In this document: in pieces, positions 8,179 through 17,396 of the stretch
How positions within the stretch are numbered: the stretch's first letter is position 1
Layout of the letters: each line of letters starts with the position of its first letter
Assembly (NCBI RefSeq): GCF_000975055.1
Contig: NZ_BBRB01000001.1
Location: 186,001-250,000, forward strand
Length of the DNA stretch: 64,000 bases
Direction of reading: 5' to 3'
Source: Demequina sediminicola
Lineage (GTDB): Bacteria > Actinomycetota > Actinomycetes > Actinomycetales > Demequinaceae
Notes under the pieces: generated by a model
Told to the model about the DNA's origin: nothing
Seen by the model: only the letters and a program-made list of their open reading frames with translations
Database searches by the model: none
Made by a program: the position numbers and the translations under genes

Positions 8179-9515
8179 TAGGACACAGTACCCACAGACG
8201 TCGTTCCAAGAGTCTCCATCACGATGCGACGTTCCGGAGCAGAGTCCGCAATCTCGATGGCGCCAGCACCATCGCATGCCTCCGCGATGGCTTCGAGTCC
8301 ACGAGGCATACGGCCTTCAGTCTCAGTGTGCAGCGTGAGGATCGGTTCGCCCTTACGCACGGTATCGCCCACGGTCCGATGCACCGTCACACCGGCCGAT
8401 GCTTGGATCGGGTCTCCCTGACGGGCCCGTCCCGCACCAAGTCGCCACGCGGCCACTCCAGTACCGAGTGCGTCGAGGCGGCTCACCACACCATCGCGTT
8501 CTGCGAGCACCTGATGCTGATGGGGCGCCTCAGGCATCGGCGCATCTGCATCTCCACCCTGAGCCTCGATCATGCGGCGCCAGGCGTCCATGGCACGCCC
8601 GTCCTGCAATGCCTCAGCAGGGTCAACGTCTGTCACGCCTGCCCCCGCGAGCATCTCCCTCGCCAGGGCGACAGTAAGCTCAACCACGTCGGCCGGACCG
8701 CCGCCAGCCAGGACTTCCACCGACTCAGTGACTTCGAGGCCATTGCCGATGGCAAGACCCAGCGGGGTGGACATGTCGGTCAACAGCGCGGAAGTCTTGA
8801 CGCCAGCGTCCGTGCCCAACTTGACCATGGTGTCCGCAAGTTCACGCGCCATGTCGATGTCCTTCATGAAGGCACCCGAACCGACCTTGACGTCGAGCAC
8901 CAGAACACCTGTGCCCTCGGCGATCTTCTTGGACATGATCGAGGAGGCAATGAGCGGAATCGCCTCAACGGTGCCCGTCACGTCACGCAGCGCATACAGT
9001 TTCTTGTCCGCGGGGGCCAAACCAGAACCGGCCGCGCAAATCACTGCGCCCACATCGCGCAACTGATCCATCATCTGCTCATTGCTCATCGATGCCTGCC
9101 ACCCAGGGATGGACTCGAGCTTGTCCAGAGTGCCGCCTGTGTGTCCGAGACCGCGCCCAGACAACTGAGGGACAGCCACGCCATAGACAGCCACCAGGGG
9201 TGCCAGCGGCAAGGTGATCTTGTCACCCACTCCCCCGGTCGAGTGCTTGTCAGCTGTCGGCATGCCCAGACCAGAGAAATCCAGGCGTTCACCCGTGTTG
9301 ATCATCGCGTGCGTCCACCGAGCAATCTCTTCACGCGTCATACCGCGCTGCAAAATCGCCATCGCCAACGAACTCATCTGCTCATCTGCAACCACGCCAC
9401 GGGTGTACGCGTCAATGACCCAATCAATCTGCGGGTCGCTCAGCACTCCACCATCACGCTTAGTGCGGATAACATCCACAGCATCGTGGGCCTCTGTCTT
9501 GGTCGAATCGCTCAC
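8178..9515 (-). CDS. deoA: Pyrimidine-nucleoside (thymidine) phosphorylase
   Basis: Phosphorolyses thymidine and/or uridine to the base and (deoxy)ribose 1-phosphate. The family signature SGRGLGHTGGTLDKLE lies near residue 120, with the phosphate-binding KHSTGGVGDK near 89 and KKIAEGTGVLVLDVKVGSGAFMK split around residue 190. Length 445 fits the family. The GTG start overlaps the cdd stop (GTGA) and its own stop overlaps the next start, so it is the middle of a coupled block: cdd, deoA, C39-like gene. Confidence 0.92.
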   Translation of the reverse strand: MSDSTKTEAHDAVDVIRTKRDGGVLSDPQIDWVIDAYTRGVVADEQMSSLAMAILQRGMTREEIARWTHAMINTGERLDFSGLGMPTADKHSTGGVGDKITLPLAPLVAVYGVAVPQLSGRGLGHTGGTLDKLESIPGWQASMSNEQMMDQLRDVGAVICAAGSGLAPADKKLYALRDVTGTVEAIPLIASSIMSKKIAEGTGVLVLDVKVGSGAFMKDIDMARELADTMVKLGTDAGVKTSALLTDMSTPLGLAIGNGLEVTESVEVLAGGGPADVVELTVALAREMLAGAGVTDVDPAEALQDGRAMDAWRRMIEAQGGDADAPMPEAPHQHQVLAERDGVVSRLDALGTGVAAWRLGAGRARQGDPIQASAGVTVHRTVGDTVRKGEPILTLHTETEGRMPRGLEAIAEACDGAGAIEIADSAPERRIVMETLGTTSVGTVS

Positions 9516-9913
9516 GTGACCTTCTCCAAATCCTCGGGCCCGAACGCGCCGGGCAACATCTGATCCATGGTGACCACACCATCGGCCGTTTCCAGCAGCA
9601 GGCCGCGCCCGCCATGTTCAAAGAGCAACTGACGGCAACGCCCACACGGAGCCAAGATGTCGCCGTTCGCATCCACGCAGGTGAACGCGACGAGGCGTGA
9701 CCCCATTCCGTCGGTATGCAACTTCGACACCAGCGCGCACTCGGCACACAACGTCAAGCCGTAACTGGCGTTCTCCACGTTGGCACCCACCACCACCTCA
9801 CCGGTGTCGGTGAGCGCAGCCACGCCTACGGGAAACTTCGAATACGGGACGTAGGCACGCGCCGACGCCTCGACGGCAGCAGCACGCAATCCGTCCCAAT
9901 CAACCTCGGGCAT
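9512..9913 (-). CDS. cdd: Cytidine deaminase
   Basis: Hydrolytic deaminase for cytidine and deoxycytidine. It is the homotetrameric type with an all-cysteine zinc site: CAE near residue 55 carries the first cysteine and the catalytic glutamate, and PCGRCRQ near 90 carries the other two cysteines. FPVGVAALTDTG near 26 is the substrate-binding strand. 133 residues is the standard length. It follows the permease gene by 8 bp and overlaps deoA by 4 bp, so it belongs to the transporter-salvage operon; uridine it makes can pass directly to DeoA. Confidence 0.92.
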   Translation of the reverse strand: MPEVDWDGLRAAAVEASARAYVPYSKFPVGVAALTDTGEVVVGANVENASYGLTLCAECALVSKLHTDGMGSRLVAFTCVDANGDILAPCGRCRQLLFEHGGRGLLLETADGVVTMDQMLPGAFGPEDLEKVT

Positions 9914-9921
9914 CGGCCCTC

Positions 9922-11220
9922 CTACTTCTTGTAGGGAATGTTCTCCGCAGCAGGTGCCCGTGAGTGACCCACGAGACCGGCCACAGCAAGGATGGTGGCG
10001 AGGTACGGCGTCATGGCCAAGAACTCGGACGGGATGTCCGAGCCGATGATGCCAAGTTGCACGCGAAGCGCATCGGCGAAACCGAAGAGCAACGCAGCCA
10101 CCAGCGCACCGCGCGGACTCCAGCGGCCAAGGATCATCGCAGCAAGGGCGATATAGCCCTTACCGGCCGACATGTTGTTACCGAACGCCAACCCCGAAGC
10201 CACCGTAAAGAACGCACCACCAAGGCCAGCAACCGCGCCGCCCAGAATGGTATTGCGCAGGCGAGTGCGGTTGACCTTGATTCCCACGGTGTCAGCAGCC
10301 TTGGGGTGTTCACCAACGGCCCGTACTCGCAGGCCCCAGCGGGACTTGAACAGCATGATCTGCGTCACGATCACGGTGACGTACAGGATGTAGACCAACA
10401 GGTTCTGTTGGAACAAGACCGGACCAATGATCGGGATGCTCGAGAGCACAGGAATGTCGATGCTCTGCATGTTGAGCGACTGGTTCAGGTTCGGGTTGTC
10501 CGACATCACGGTGTTGAAGAAGAATCCTGTCAGTCCCAACACCAGCAGGTTCAGCACCACACCGACAACGATCTGATCGACCCAGTACTTGGTGGCAAAG
10601 ACCGCCAGAATCGCACCCACGGCAGCACCTGCAAGAGGCGCCACGACCATACCGATGTACGCATTGCCTGCCATGGATCCCACAAGGGCCGCGAGGAACG
10701 CACCAGCGAGCAGCTGGCCCTCAATGGCGATGTTCACAATTCCGGACCGCTCGCAAATGGTTCCCGCAAGAGCACCAAAGACCAGCGGCACAGCGAGGAA
10801 CAGCGAACTCGTCAAAAGGCTCGTGAACTGGATACTGGTGTTGTCGCGGCCCGCACCCGCAGTCGTCAGCAGTGCGCCGATGATGGCGATGCCGTACACC
10901 ACAGGGAGCCAGATTCCCGGCTTGCGGTGATTGGTCGCCAGCACCAATGAGTACACCGCCAGAAGCAGTGCGATGACAGTCAACACAATGACGGCCATCA
11001 GCGATGGCACGGTGAGATCAGGAATCGTGAAGAAGTCCGAATTCTTCGCAAACGAGAACGTCGTCTCCGTGTCCGAACTGGTGAAGAACCCCAGCCCCAC
11101 CAGAGCCACGAGGGCAATCACACCCAGGGCAATCGGCCCCTTGTACGAGCGCGGCCTCTTGCGACCTTCACCCGACTCGGGGTGTGCGAGTGCATCTGGT
11201 TCTACGACTGGGGCGCTCAT
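9922..11220 (-). CDS. Nucleoside ABC transporter permease (NupQ-like)
   Basis: A polytopic permease of the branched-chain amino acid/ribose-type family used by BMP-dependent nucleoside importers. After a short cytoplasmic N-terminus rich in charged residues there are about ten hydrophobic segments; GTICERSGIVNIAIEGQLL split near residue 150 is the conserved cytoplasmic loop of the NupP/NupQ pair, and IKVNRTRLRNTILGGAVAG near 310 precedes the last helices. Its start overlaps the stop of the partner permease by 4 bp (ATGA). Together with the partner, the ATPase and the lipoprotein it forms a complete importer. Confidence 0.88.
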   Translation of the reverse strand: MSAPVVEPDALAHPESGEGRKRPRSYKGPIALGVIALVALVGLGFFTSSDTETTFSFAKNSDFFTIPDLTVPSLMAVIVLTVIALLLAVYSLVLATNHRKPGIWLPVVYGIAIIGALLTTAGAGRDNTSIQFTSLLTSSLFLAVPLVFGALAGTICERSGIVNIAIEGQLLAGAFLAALVGSMAGNAYIGMVVAPLAGAAVGAILAVFATKYWVDQIVVGVVLNLLVLGLTGFFFNTVMSDNPNLNQSLNMQSIDIPVLSSIPIIGPVLFQQNLLVYILYVTVIVTQIMLFKSRWGLRVRAVGEHPKAADTVGIKVNRTRLRNTILGGAVAGLGGAFFTVASGLAFGNNMSAGKGYIALAAMILGRWSPRGALVAALLFGFADALRVQLGIIGSDIPSEFLAMTPYLATILAVAGLVGHSRAPAAENIPYKK

Positions 11221-12449
11221 GCTGCCACCACCTTCTCGTGAGCAGGGACAGGCAAGCGGAACATCGTTCTGACCAGAGGCGGAGCAGCGATGAACAACAC
11301 CACCAGCGCCTGGATGACAAAGATGATGTCAGGGCGAAGGTCCGCCTGCGTCTGTAGCGTCGGCCCAGCGGCCTGAAGCCCGCCAAAGAGGATCGCTGCG
11401 AAGACAGTTCCGACCGGTCGCGACCTGCCCAGCAATGCCACCGTAATGGCGTCGAAGCCCACCGTGCCGCCCGTAGCGTCGGTCAACGCCTTCTCAGTTC
11501 CAAGCACAAAGGTGGATCCCGCCAGACCCGCGAGCGCACCGGCGATGGTCATCACCAAGATGGTGGTCTTGGTGACGCTCATTCCAGCGGTGCGGGCGGC
11601 GCGGGCGTTCGCGCCTGCAGCACGAATCTCGAAGCCAAGCGTGGAGCGCTCCATGAGCCACCAGACGCCCCACGCACACACGAGTGCGAGTACAAAACCC
11701 CAGTGAAGGTTGAAGTTACCCCCAAGCAACAGCGGGTATTGGGCGCTGGTCTCCACAAGGGGGGACTTTGGATTGCTCTGAACGTCATTGACCTTGAACG
11801 CGTCGAGGCTGAGGAGCCAGGCCACGAGGTTGAGCGCGATGTAGTTGAGCATGATCGTCACGATCACCTCATGTGCACCGGTCTTTGCCTTCAAGATTCC
11901 GGGGATGAAGCCCCAGATCGCACCGCCGACGGCACAACCAAGGATGGCAAGCACCAGGTGTAGCGGGAACGGCAAGTCCCATGCGAAACCAATGTAGGCA
12001 CCGAGGGTCGCACCAATGAGCAGCTGACCCTGAGCACCAATGTTGAACATTCCGGCGCGGAAACCAATGCCGAGTCCCAGGCCCGCGAAGATCAGCGGGG
12101 TCGCTTGGGTCAGCGTCTGGGTGAATGGCCTGATAGTTCCGGCGAAAGTCGACGAGTCCAGGTTGACGACTGCACCCTGGAAGATTGCTGAGTAGACGGA
12201 CCACAGCGCATCCCACGCCGCCTTGAAGAAGTCAGCTGGCTGTGCGAAGAAGTACTTGGCGGCATCCTGAACGGCGGGGTCCACGATGATGACCAACAGT
12301 CCGGCGATGAGGAGGGCCGCCAGGATTGCCATCGCGACAACGAGTCCTGAGCTCTCAACGACGTGGCGCCATGCGGTGCCCCAATCGCGGCGAGGGGCTT
12401 CAGGCTCGGGAGCCTCGGGGGGAGTCTGAGTGACGGGTTGTTCGCTCAT
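11217..12449 (-). CDS. Nucleoside ABC transporter permease (NupP-like)
   Basis: The second membrane subunit of the importer, 410 residues. GIGFRAGMFNIGAQGQLLIG near residue 130 is the EAA-like conserved loop of this permease family, followed by helices and KTGAHEVIVTIMLNYIAL split near 205. The N-terminal 30 residues are Pro/Glu-rich and cytoplasmic. It overlaps both neighbours by 4 bp, indicating a translationally coupled operon. Family members of this arrangement (YufO/P/Q, NupO/P/Q, RnsB-type) import nucleosides, which suits the salvage enzymes encoded downstream. Confidence 0.88.
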   Translation of the reverse strand: MSEQPVTQTPPEAPEPEAPRRDWGTAWRHVVESSGLVVAMAILAALLIAGLLVIIVDPAVQDAAKYFFAQPADFFKAAWDALWSVYSAIFQGAVVNLDSSTFAGTIRPFTQTLTQATPLIFAGLGLGIGFRAGMFNIGAQGQLLIGATLGAYIGFAWDLPFPLHLVLAILGCAVGGAIWGFIPGILKAKTGAHEVIVTIMLNYIALNLVAWLLSLDAFKVNDVQSNPKSPLVETSAQYPLLLGGNFNLHWGFVLALVCAWGVWWLMERSTLGFEIRAAGANARAARTAGMSVTKTTILVMTIAGALAGLAGSTFVLGTEKALTDATGGTVGFDAITVALLGRSRPVGTVFAAILFGGLQAAGPTLQTQADLRPDIIFVIQALVVLFIAAPPLVRTMFRLPVPAHEKVVAA

Positions 12450-13966
12450 GCCACTTCCTCCTTGCTGTGAGCTCCGGCCATCATGAGGCCCAGAGTGTCG
12501 CGGTCAGTGTCAGGTGAAACGATGTCGACGATCTTGCCGTGATACATCACGGCAATGCGGTCTGCGAGTGCATACACCTCGTCGAGTTCCGAGCTCACCA
12601 CAAGAACGGCCACGCCCTTGTCTCGCTCTTCGATGATGCGCTTGTGGACAAACTCGATTGAGCCGACATCTAGGCCGCGGGTGGGCTGGGACGCGATCAG
12701 GAGTTTCAGGTCGCGGGAGAGTTCACGAGCGAGCACCACTTTTTGTTGGTTACCGCCTGAGAGCGAGCCCGTCAGCGCATCGATCGACGTGGTGCGCACG
12801 TCAAAGTTCTCCACTTGTGTGTCTGCGTTCTCACGCAACACACTGGGCTGAAGCGAACCGCGCTTGGAGTAGGGTGCCCGGTCGTAGAGGTCCAGGATCA
12901 GATTGTTGATGATCGTGAAGTCCGCCACCACACCGTCTTCGGTGCGGTCTTCCGGGACGAAGCCGACGCCCGCGTCGAGCACACTACGGATGGAGCGTCC
13001 GGTGAGTCGCTCACCATCGAGCGTGACACTTCCGGCATCGGTCTTGGTCAGTCCGAGAATGGCCTCTGCGAGCTCTGTCTGCCCGTTGCCTTGCACACCG
13101 GCAACCGCGAGTACCTCGCCCGCACGCAACTCAAAGCTCACGTTGTCGAGCAACGTGATGTCCGTCTCTTCATCCACGACGGAAAGTCCGTCGACGGTCA
13201 GGGCCGCGTCACCGGGCTCAGCGGGTTCCTTGTCGACAGCCATAGAGACGCTGCGGCCCACCATGAGAGACGCAAGTTCCTCTTGGGAATCGGACGGGGA
13301 TGCGGTGCCGACAACTTTGCCGCGACGGATCACAGTGATGTCATCTGCGATGGCCTTGACCTCGCGGAGCTTGTGGGTAATCAACACCACAGCCGTACCG
13401 GAGTCGCGCAGCTGACCCACGATTTCTAGGAGTTCGTCGGTTTCCTGGGGCGTGAGCACTGCAGTGGGCTCGTCCAGGATGAGCACCTTGGCGTCGCGAG
13501 AGAGCGCCTTGATGATCTCGACACGCTGTTGCGCGCCTACGGAGAGGTCCTCGATGATCGCGTCTGGGTCGATGTGGAAGCCAAAGCGCTCAGACAGCTC
13601 CTTGACCTTGTCGCGAGCTGCATCGAGGTTGAGCAGCTTGGCGGGGCCTTTCACGTCCTCGTGCCCGAGCATCAGGGACTCAGCGACGGTGAAGACCGGT
13701 ACGAGCATGAAGTGCTGGTGCACCATGCCAATTCCCGCGTCCATGGCGTCACCTGGGTCGGAGAACACCGTGGGTTCCCCGTCGAGGAGAATTTGGCCGC
13801 CATCCGCGTCATAAAGACCGAACAGCACGTTCATCAATGTGGATTTACCAGCGCCGTTTTCGCCCAGCAAAGCATGCACTTTACCTGGGGAGACCACTAG
13901 GTCGATGGCGTCATTGGCGGTGAAGTCACCAAACTTCTTGGTGATTCCCTGAAGCTCCAGTTTCAC
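12446..13966 (-). CDS. Nucleoside ABC transporter ATP-binding protein (two ABC domains, NupO-like)
   Basis: A 506-residue double ABC ATPase as used in ribose/nucleoside importers. The first half has a canonical Walker A (GENGAGKST near residue 36), signature LSVGAQQRVEI near 140 and Walker B LILDEPTAVL near 160. The second half has a degenerate Walker A (GVQGNGQTEL near 292) but an intact signature LSGGNQQKV near 395 and QPTRGLDVGS, so only one site is expected to hydrolyse ATP fully, as is usual in this family. GTG start with an AG-rich stretch upstream. It is separated from the binding-protein gene by a strong hairpin. Confidence 0.9.
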   Translation of the reverse strand: MKLELQGITKKFGDFTANDAIDLVVSPGKVHALLGENGAGKSTLMNVLFGLYDADGGQILLDGEPTVFSDPGDAMDAGIGMVHQHFMLVPVFTVAESLMLGHEDVKGPAKLLNLDAARDKVKELSERFGFHIDPDAIIEDLSVGAQQRVEIIKALSRDAKVLILDEPTAVLTPQETDELLEIVGQLRDSGTAVVLITHKLREVKAIADDITVIRRGKVVGTASPSDSQEELASLMVGRSVSMAVDKEPAEPGDAALTVDGLSVVDEETDITLLDNVSFELRAGEVLAVAGVQGNGQTELAEAILGLTKTDAGSVTLDGERLTGRSIRSVLDAGVGFVPEDRTEDGVVADFTIINNLILDLYDRAPYSKRGSLQPSVLRENADTQVENFDVRTTSIDALTGSLSGGNQQKVVLARELSRDLKLLIASQPTRGLDVGSIEFVHKRIIEERDKGVAVLVVSSELDEVYALADRIAVMYHGKIVDIVSPDTDRDTLGLMMAGAHSKEEVA

Positions 13967-14016
13967 GCGAGGATCCTCTCAGCGGTGCACCCGTCTTTGG
14001 GTGCTCTTCAGTCAAG

Positions 14017-14056
14017 CACGAGGGGCGCGCCGCGTCTACGCGGCACGCCCCTCGTG
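14017..14056 (-). terminator. Intra-operon hairpin downstream of the binding-protein gene
   Basis: CACGAGGGGCG (14017-14027) pairs with CGCCCCTCGTG (14046-14056), with extra CCGCG/CGCGG pairing inside. A weaker GCACCC/GGGTGC hairpin follows at 13986-14003. Lying between the lipoprotein gene and the ATPase gene, it probably causes partial termination or protects the upstream transcript, so that binding protein is made in excess over membrane subunits. Confidence 0.6.
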
Positions 14057-14102
14057 TCGTCTCAGGGGTGTACCCCTTGGTACTGCTTTTTACTCTTTAT
14101 CT

Positions 14103-15173
14103 TTACTCTGCTCCGGATGCTTCGATGTCACCCGCGATGATGCCTGCGGTGATCTCATCGAGTGCCGCAAGGGTGTCGTCGCCGACGGTGCCTTCTGCGA
14201 AGTCCGAGACGCCAACGCCCTCGTTCTCCAGGTTTCCGAGGTAAGCGTCGGTCGAGAAGCCGGAGTTCACGGTCTCGTCGATGGTGTCGAACACTGCGTT
14301 TGCGATGTTCTTCAGCACCGAGGTGAACACGATGTCCGAGTACTCAGGAGCGGTCTCGGTCCAGTCGGAGTCAACGCCGACGAGCCACGAGTTGCCAGCG
14401 GACTGGATCGCCGAGGCGGCACCCAGGCCCACAGGGCCGGCGACGGGCATGACGATGTCTGCACCCTGGTCGAGGAAGCCCTGCGTGATGTTCTGACCCT
14501 GCGTCTGGTCGTCGAAGCCACCGGAGAAGGAGTTGAGGCCCAGAACCTGGACGTCGCCTTCCATCTCCTGGTTGTAGTACTCAACGCCGGCTGCGTAGCC
14601 CTCCATGAAGATGGTGACCGAAGGGATCTCGAGGCCACCGAAGGTGCCGACCGTGCCGGTCTGCGTTGCCGATGCAGCTGCGTAGCCAGCAAGGAACGCA
14701 GCCTCGTCGGTCTCGAAGGTGATGGGCTTGATGTTCGGTGCGTCGATCTCGCCGTCAAAGTCGTTGTCGGCGAGGTCATCGATGATCGCGTAGTGAACGT
14801 CTGGGTTGGCAAGAGCCGAGTCAACGGTGGCCTGGCTCAGCAGGAAGCCCACGGTGATGATGAGGTCACAGCCAGCTGCCACCTGAGCCTCGAGGTTCGG
14901 GCCGAAGTCCGATTCGGAGTTCGACTCTGCGGTCACAATCTCGATGCCGAGTTCACTCTCAGCACGAGTGAGGCCCTCGTATGCGGACTGGTTGAAGGAC
15001 TTGTCATCGAATCCACCGGCATCCGAAACCATGCATGCCGTGAAGTCGACTGATTCTGCTGCAGCCTCAGTTTCGCCGCCCGCAGTGCTCTCTTCTTCGG
15101 GCGCGGTACCGCATGCCGCCAGCACCAGCGCGGACGCTGCCGCTACTGCACCAAAGCGAATTGTGTTGCGCAT
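14103..15173 (-). CDS. BMP-family nucleoside-binding lipoprotein
   Basis: Substrate-binding protein of the basic membrane protein (PnrA/BmpA/Med) family, the class that binds purine and pyrimidine nucleosides. The start at 15173 (MRNTIRFG) has GAGGAAG 8 bases upstream and gives a lipoprotein signal with lipobox LAACG (Cys at about residue 20), then a Glu/Ala linker. CMVSDAGGFDDKSFNQSAYEGL, here cited in part as DAGGFDDKSFNQ near residue 50, is the family's ligand-site hallmark. It is the first gene of the importer operon; its promoter should lie in 15174-15340. Confidence 0.9.
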   Translation of the reverse strand: MRNTIRFGAVAAASALVLAACGTAPEEESTAGGETEAAAESVDFTACMVSDAGGFDDKSFNQSAYEGLTRAESELGIEIVTAESNSESDFGPNLEAQVAAGCDLIITVGFLLSQATVDSALANPDVHYAIIDDLADNDFDGEIDAPNIKPITFETDEAAFLAGYAAASATQTGTVGTFGGLEIPSVTIFMEGYAAGVEYYNQEMEGDVQVLGLNSFSGGFDDQTQGQNITQGFLDQGADIVMPVAGPVGLGAASAIQSAGNSWLVGVDSDWTETAPEYSDIVFTSVLKNIANAVFDTIDETVNSGFSTDAYLGNLENEGVGVSDFAEGTVGDDTLAALDEITAGIIAGDIEASGAE

Positions 15174-15347
15174 CTGTTGCTTCCTCACGTGTCGTGGTTG
15201 CCTGTTGGGTACGCCAGGCACATTGCGTTAGTCACAATGCTACGCAGTACCACGTACTGCCTCGCGCTGGAACAGGTCTGGTACGGCAACGTTTCGGTAT
15301 CAATCCGCTACTCGGAGTACCGCATATCTCCCCTCCCCACCCCCGCC

Positions 15348-15401
15348 AAATGGCTCCATTTGCCGGTTTTGAGGCCACAAGACTGGCAAATGGAGCCATT
15401 T
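15348..15401 (+). repeat. 54-nt palindromic intergenic element, copy 1
   Basis: Arms AAATGGCTCCATTT (15348-15361) and AAATGGAGCCATTT (15388-15401) flank a 26-nt centre; here the pairing extends to a perfect 17 bp including GCC/GGC. It lies 36 bp past the manC stop and about 175 bp upstream of the binding-lipoprotein start. Three further copies of exactly the same 14-26-14 spacing occur at 30841, 39314 and 40047. Confidence 0.8.
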
Positions 15402-15437
15402 CGCAAACAGGGGACAGGGGTGAGTGGCCGCTCGCGG

Positions 15438-16520
15438 TTAGAGCGACACGTCCTTCACTTTCTGAGCCTGTGCCCGCGTCGTGACCAGGATCGCTTCCTC
15501 CGTCTCGACCACCACAGCGTCGTCGATTCCGACGACCGCCACAGGCTTGGTGCCGCCGATCACCACGGCGCCATCGGCCGCCACCGCGTCCACGGCAGCG
15601 TCACGTCCCATCGTGATCGTGCCCGAGGCATCGGCCGTCAACAGTTGAGCAAGTGAGTCAAAATCGCCCACGTCGTGCCAGGCGAAACTCCCCGGGACCG
15701 TCGCCACTCCCCCAGCGGCCGCGACCGGTTCAGCAATAGCGTGGTCGATCGCAATCTTGGTCAACGTAGGCCACACCCGCTCCACGACAGTGTCGCGATC
15801 CGCGCTATCCCAGGCGGCCGCGATCTCTCGCACACCTGCTTCCAGAGTGGGCTGCAACCGAGCCAAGTGCCCCAACAGCACCGACGTCGACACCACGAAC
15901 ATGCCCGCATTCCACGTGTATCCACCGGCGGTCAACATCCGCGCCGCCGTGGCCTCATCAGGCTTCTCAGTAAACGCTTCGACAGCGAACGCCCCTGGCG
16001 CATCGGCTAGCGCCTGCCCAGCCTTGATGTACCCAAATGCACTCGACGGACCCGTGGGTGCAATGCCGAGTGTCACCACCTTGCCTGTGCGCGCGGCCTC
16101 GACGGCAGTCCGCACCGTGGTGCGGAACTCCTCGCCGTCCGGAATCACATGGTCCGCGGCAAAGGACCCCATGATCCGCTCGCCGTGGCGTTGCTCAATC
16201 ACCGCAGCAGCAAGAGCGATCGCCGCCATCGAGTCGCGCGGAGAGGGCTCGGTCAAGAGAGCCGATGCTGGGAGGCTGGGGACCTGCTGAGCGACGGCAT
16301 CGGCGTGCCGCACTCCCGTGACGACCAGTGTGGACTCTGTCAGTGGGGCGAGCCGGGCCACCGTCTCCTGGATCAGGGTCCGCCCGGTTCCCAGCAAATC
16401 GATGAGGAACTTGGGCCGATGCGGCTGAGAAAGTGGCCACAAACGGGAACCCACCCCTCCGGCAGGCACGACGGCCACGAAGTCATCAATGGGGTTTCTA
16501 CCGTTGTCCAAGGAAGTCAT
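15438..16520 (-). CDS. manC: Mannose-1-phosphate guanylyltransferase
   Basis: Makes GDP-mannose from mannose 1-phosphate and GTP for glycans and lipoglycans. The nucleotidyltransferase signature VVPAGGVGSRLWPLSQPHRPK, cited as PAGGVGSRLWPLS near residue 20, is followed by the family's KPKFLIDLLG-like segment, with FTEKPD near 180 and GMFVV near 205 matching the sugar-binding region. At 360 residues it lacks the C-terminal isomerase domain of bifunctional ManC/AlgA enzymes, as is usual in Actinobacteria. It is divergent from sdhC with 52 bp between starts, and is followed by a palindromic element. Confidence 0.9.
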   Translation of the reverse strand: MTSLDNGRNPIDDFVAVVPAGGVGSRLWPLSQPHRPKFLIDLLGTGRTLIQETVARLAPLTESTLVVTGVRHADAVAQQVPSLPASALLTEPSPRDSMAAIALAAAVIEQRHGERIMGSFAADHVIPDGEEFRTTVRTAVEAARTGKVVTLGIAPTGPSSAFGYIKAGQALADAPGAFAVEAFTEKPDEATAARMLTAGGYTWNAGMFVVSTSVLLGHLARLQPTLEAGVREIAAAWDSADRDTVVERVWPTLTKIAIDHAIAEPVAAAGGVATVPGSFAWHDVGDFDSLAQLLTADASGTITMGRDAAVDAVAADGAVVIGGTKPVAVVGIDDAVVVETEEAILVTTRAQAQKVKDVSL

Positions 16521-16572
16521 GGCACCACATTAGGATGGACGGCAAGACACCAAGGAATTCGAAGGAGAGTCC

Positions 16573-16947
16573 GTGTCACCAGCGCCCACCCTCTACCGAG
16601 GAGCAGAGGGGATGTGGATGTGGGTTGTGCACCGCACAACCGGCGTCGCCATCTTCTTCTTCCTCATGGTCCACGTTCTCGATACCGCATTGGTTCGAGT
16701 GTCCCCCGAGGCCTACAACGATGTGATCGGTCACTACAAGACCCCGCTCTACACCTTCATTGAAGCGGGCCTCGTCGCCGCCATCGCCCTCCACGCGCTT
16801 AACGGTCTGCGCGTCATCGCCGTCGACAGGTCGACATGGGCGTTGCGCCACCAGAAGCAGTTGGTGTGGGCGGTGTGGATCGGCTTTGCGATCATCATGC
16901 TCGGCTTCCTTCCCCGCCACCTCATGCACGCGTTTGGTGGTGCGTAA
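16573..16947 (+). CDS. sdhC: Succinate dehydrogenase cytochrome b556 subunit
   Basis: Membrane anchor of complex II, 124 residues with three helices. MWMWVVHRTTGVAIFF near residue 15 and ALHALNGLRV near 77 contain the histidines expected for haem b ligation and quinone-site contacts. The GTG start has GGAGAG a few bases upstream. Its stop overlaps the sdhD start (TAATG), beginning a coupled sdhCDAB operon in the same order and genomic neighbourhood (after cdd/deoA/add) as in mycobacteria. Confidence 0.9.
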   Translation: MSPAPTLYRGAEGMWMWVVHRTTGVAIFFFLMVHVLDTALVRVSPEAYNDVIGHYKTPLYTFIEAGLVAAIALHALNGLRVIAVDRSTWALRHQKQLVWAVWIGFAIIMLGFLPRHLMHAFGGA

Positions 16948-17396
16948 TGGCTCCGGCACCTGAACTGAAGGCCCCCAAGAAGGGCATCAGCCACTCGACG
17001 TTGGGACGCACGCAGCGGTGGTCCTGGATCTTCCAACGCGTTTCGGGCGTAGCCCTGATTCTGCTGATCACGATCCACCTGACCGTCAACCTCATCATGG
17101 GCGACGGCATCAACCAGATCGACTTCGCCTTCGTTGCGGGCAAGCTGGCCAACCCGTTCTGGCAGTGGTTCGACTTCGTGATGTTGGTCCTTGCCATGGT
17201 CCACGGCTCCAACGGCATGCGCATGATCATCGATGACTACGCACGCACCAAGTGGATGCACGCAACCCTGCAATGGGCGCTACGCATCGCGACCGTGGTG
17301 ATCATCGTTCTTGGCACCCTGGTGCTCTTCACCTTTGACCCCTGCCCAGCGGGCGCAGACGCGTCCCTTCTTCCTAGTTTCTGCGAGGGAATCTAA
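16947..17396 (+). CDS. sdhD: Succinate dehydrogenase hydrophobic membrane anchor subunit
   Basis: Second membrane anchor of complex II, 149 residues, three helices. WIFQRVSGVALILLITIHL near residue 27 and MVHGSNGMRMIIDDYAR near 90 are the quinone/haem-site segments of the SdhD family. I chose the ATG at 16947, which overlaps the sdhC stop by one base; the longer open frame from 16836 reads through sdhC in another frame. It ends immediately before the sdhA start codon. Confidence 0.9.
   Translation: MAPAPELKAPKKGISHSTLGRTQRWSWIFQRVSGVALILLITIHLTVNLIMGDGINQIDFAFVAGKLANPFWQWFDFVMLVLAMVHGSNGMRMIIDDYARTKWMHATLQWALRIATVVIIVLGTLVLFTFDPCPAGADASLLPSFCEGI

Noticed and set aside
8160..9563. 467-residue plus-strand open frame opposite deoA
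   Set aside because: Rich in Arg/His/Ser with no motif; it mirrors deoA codons and lacks a ribosome site.
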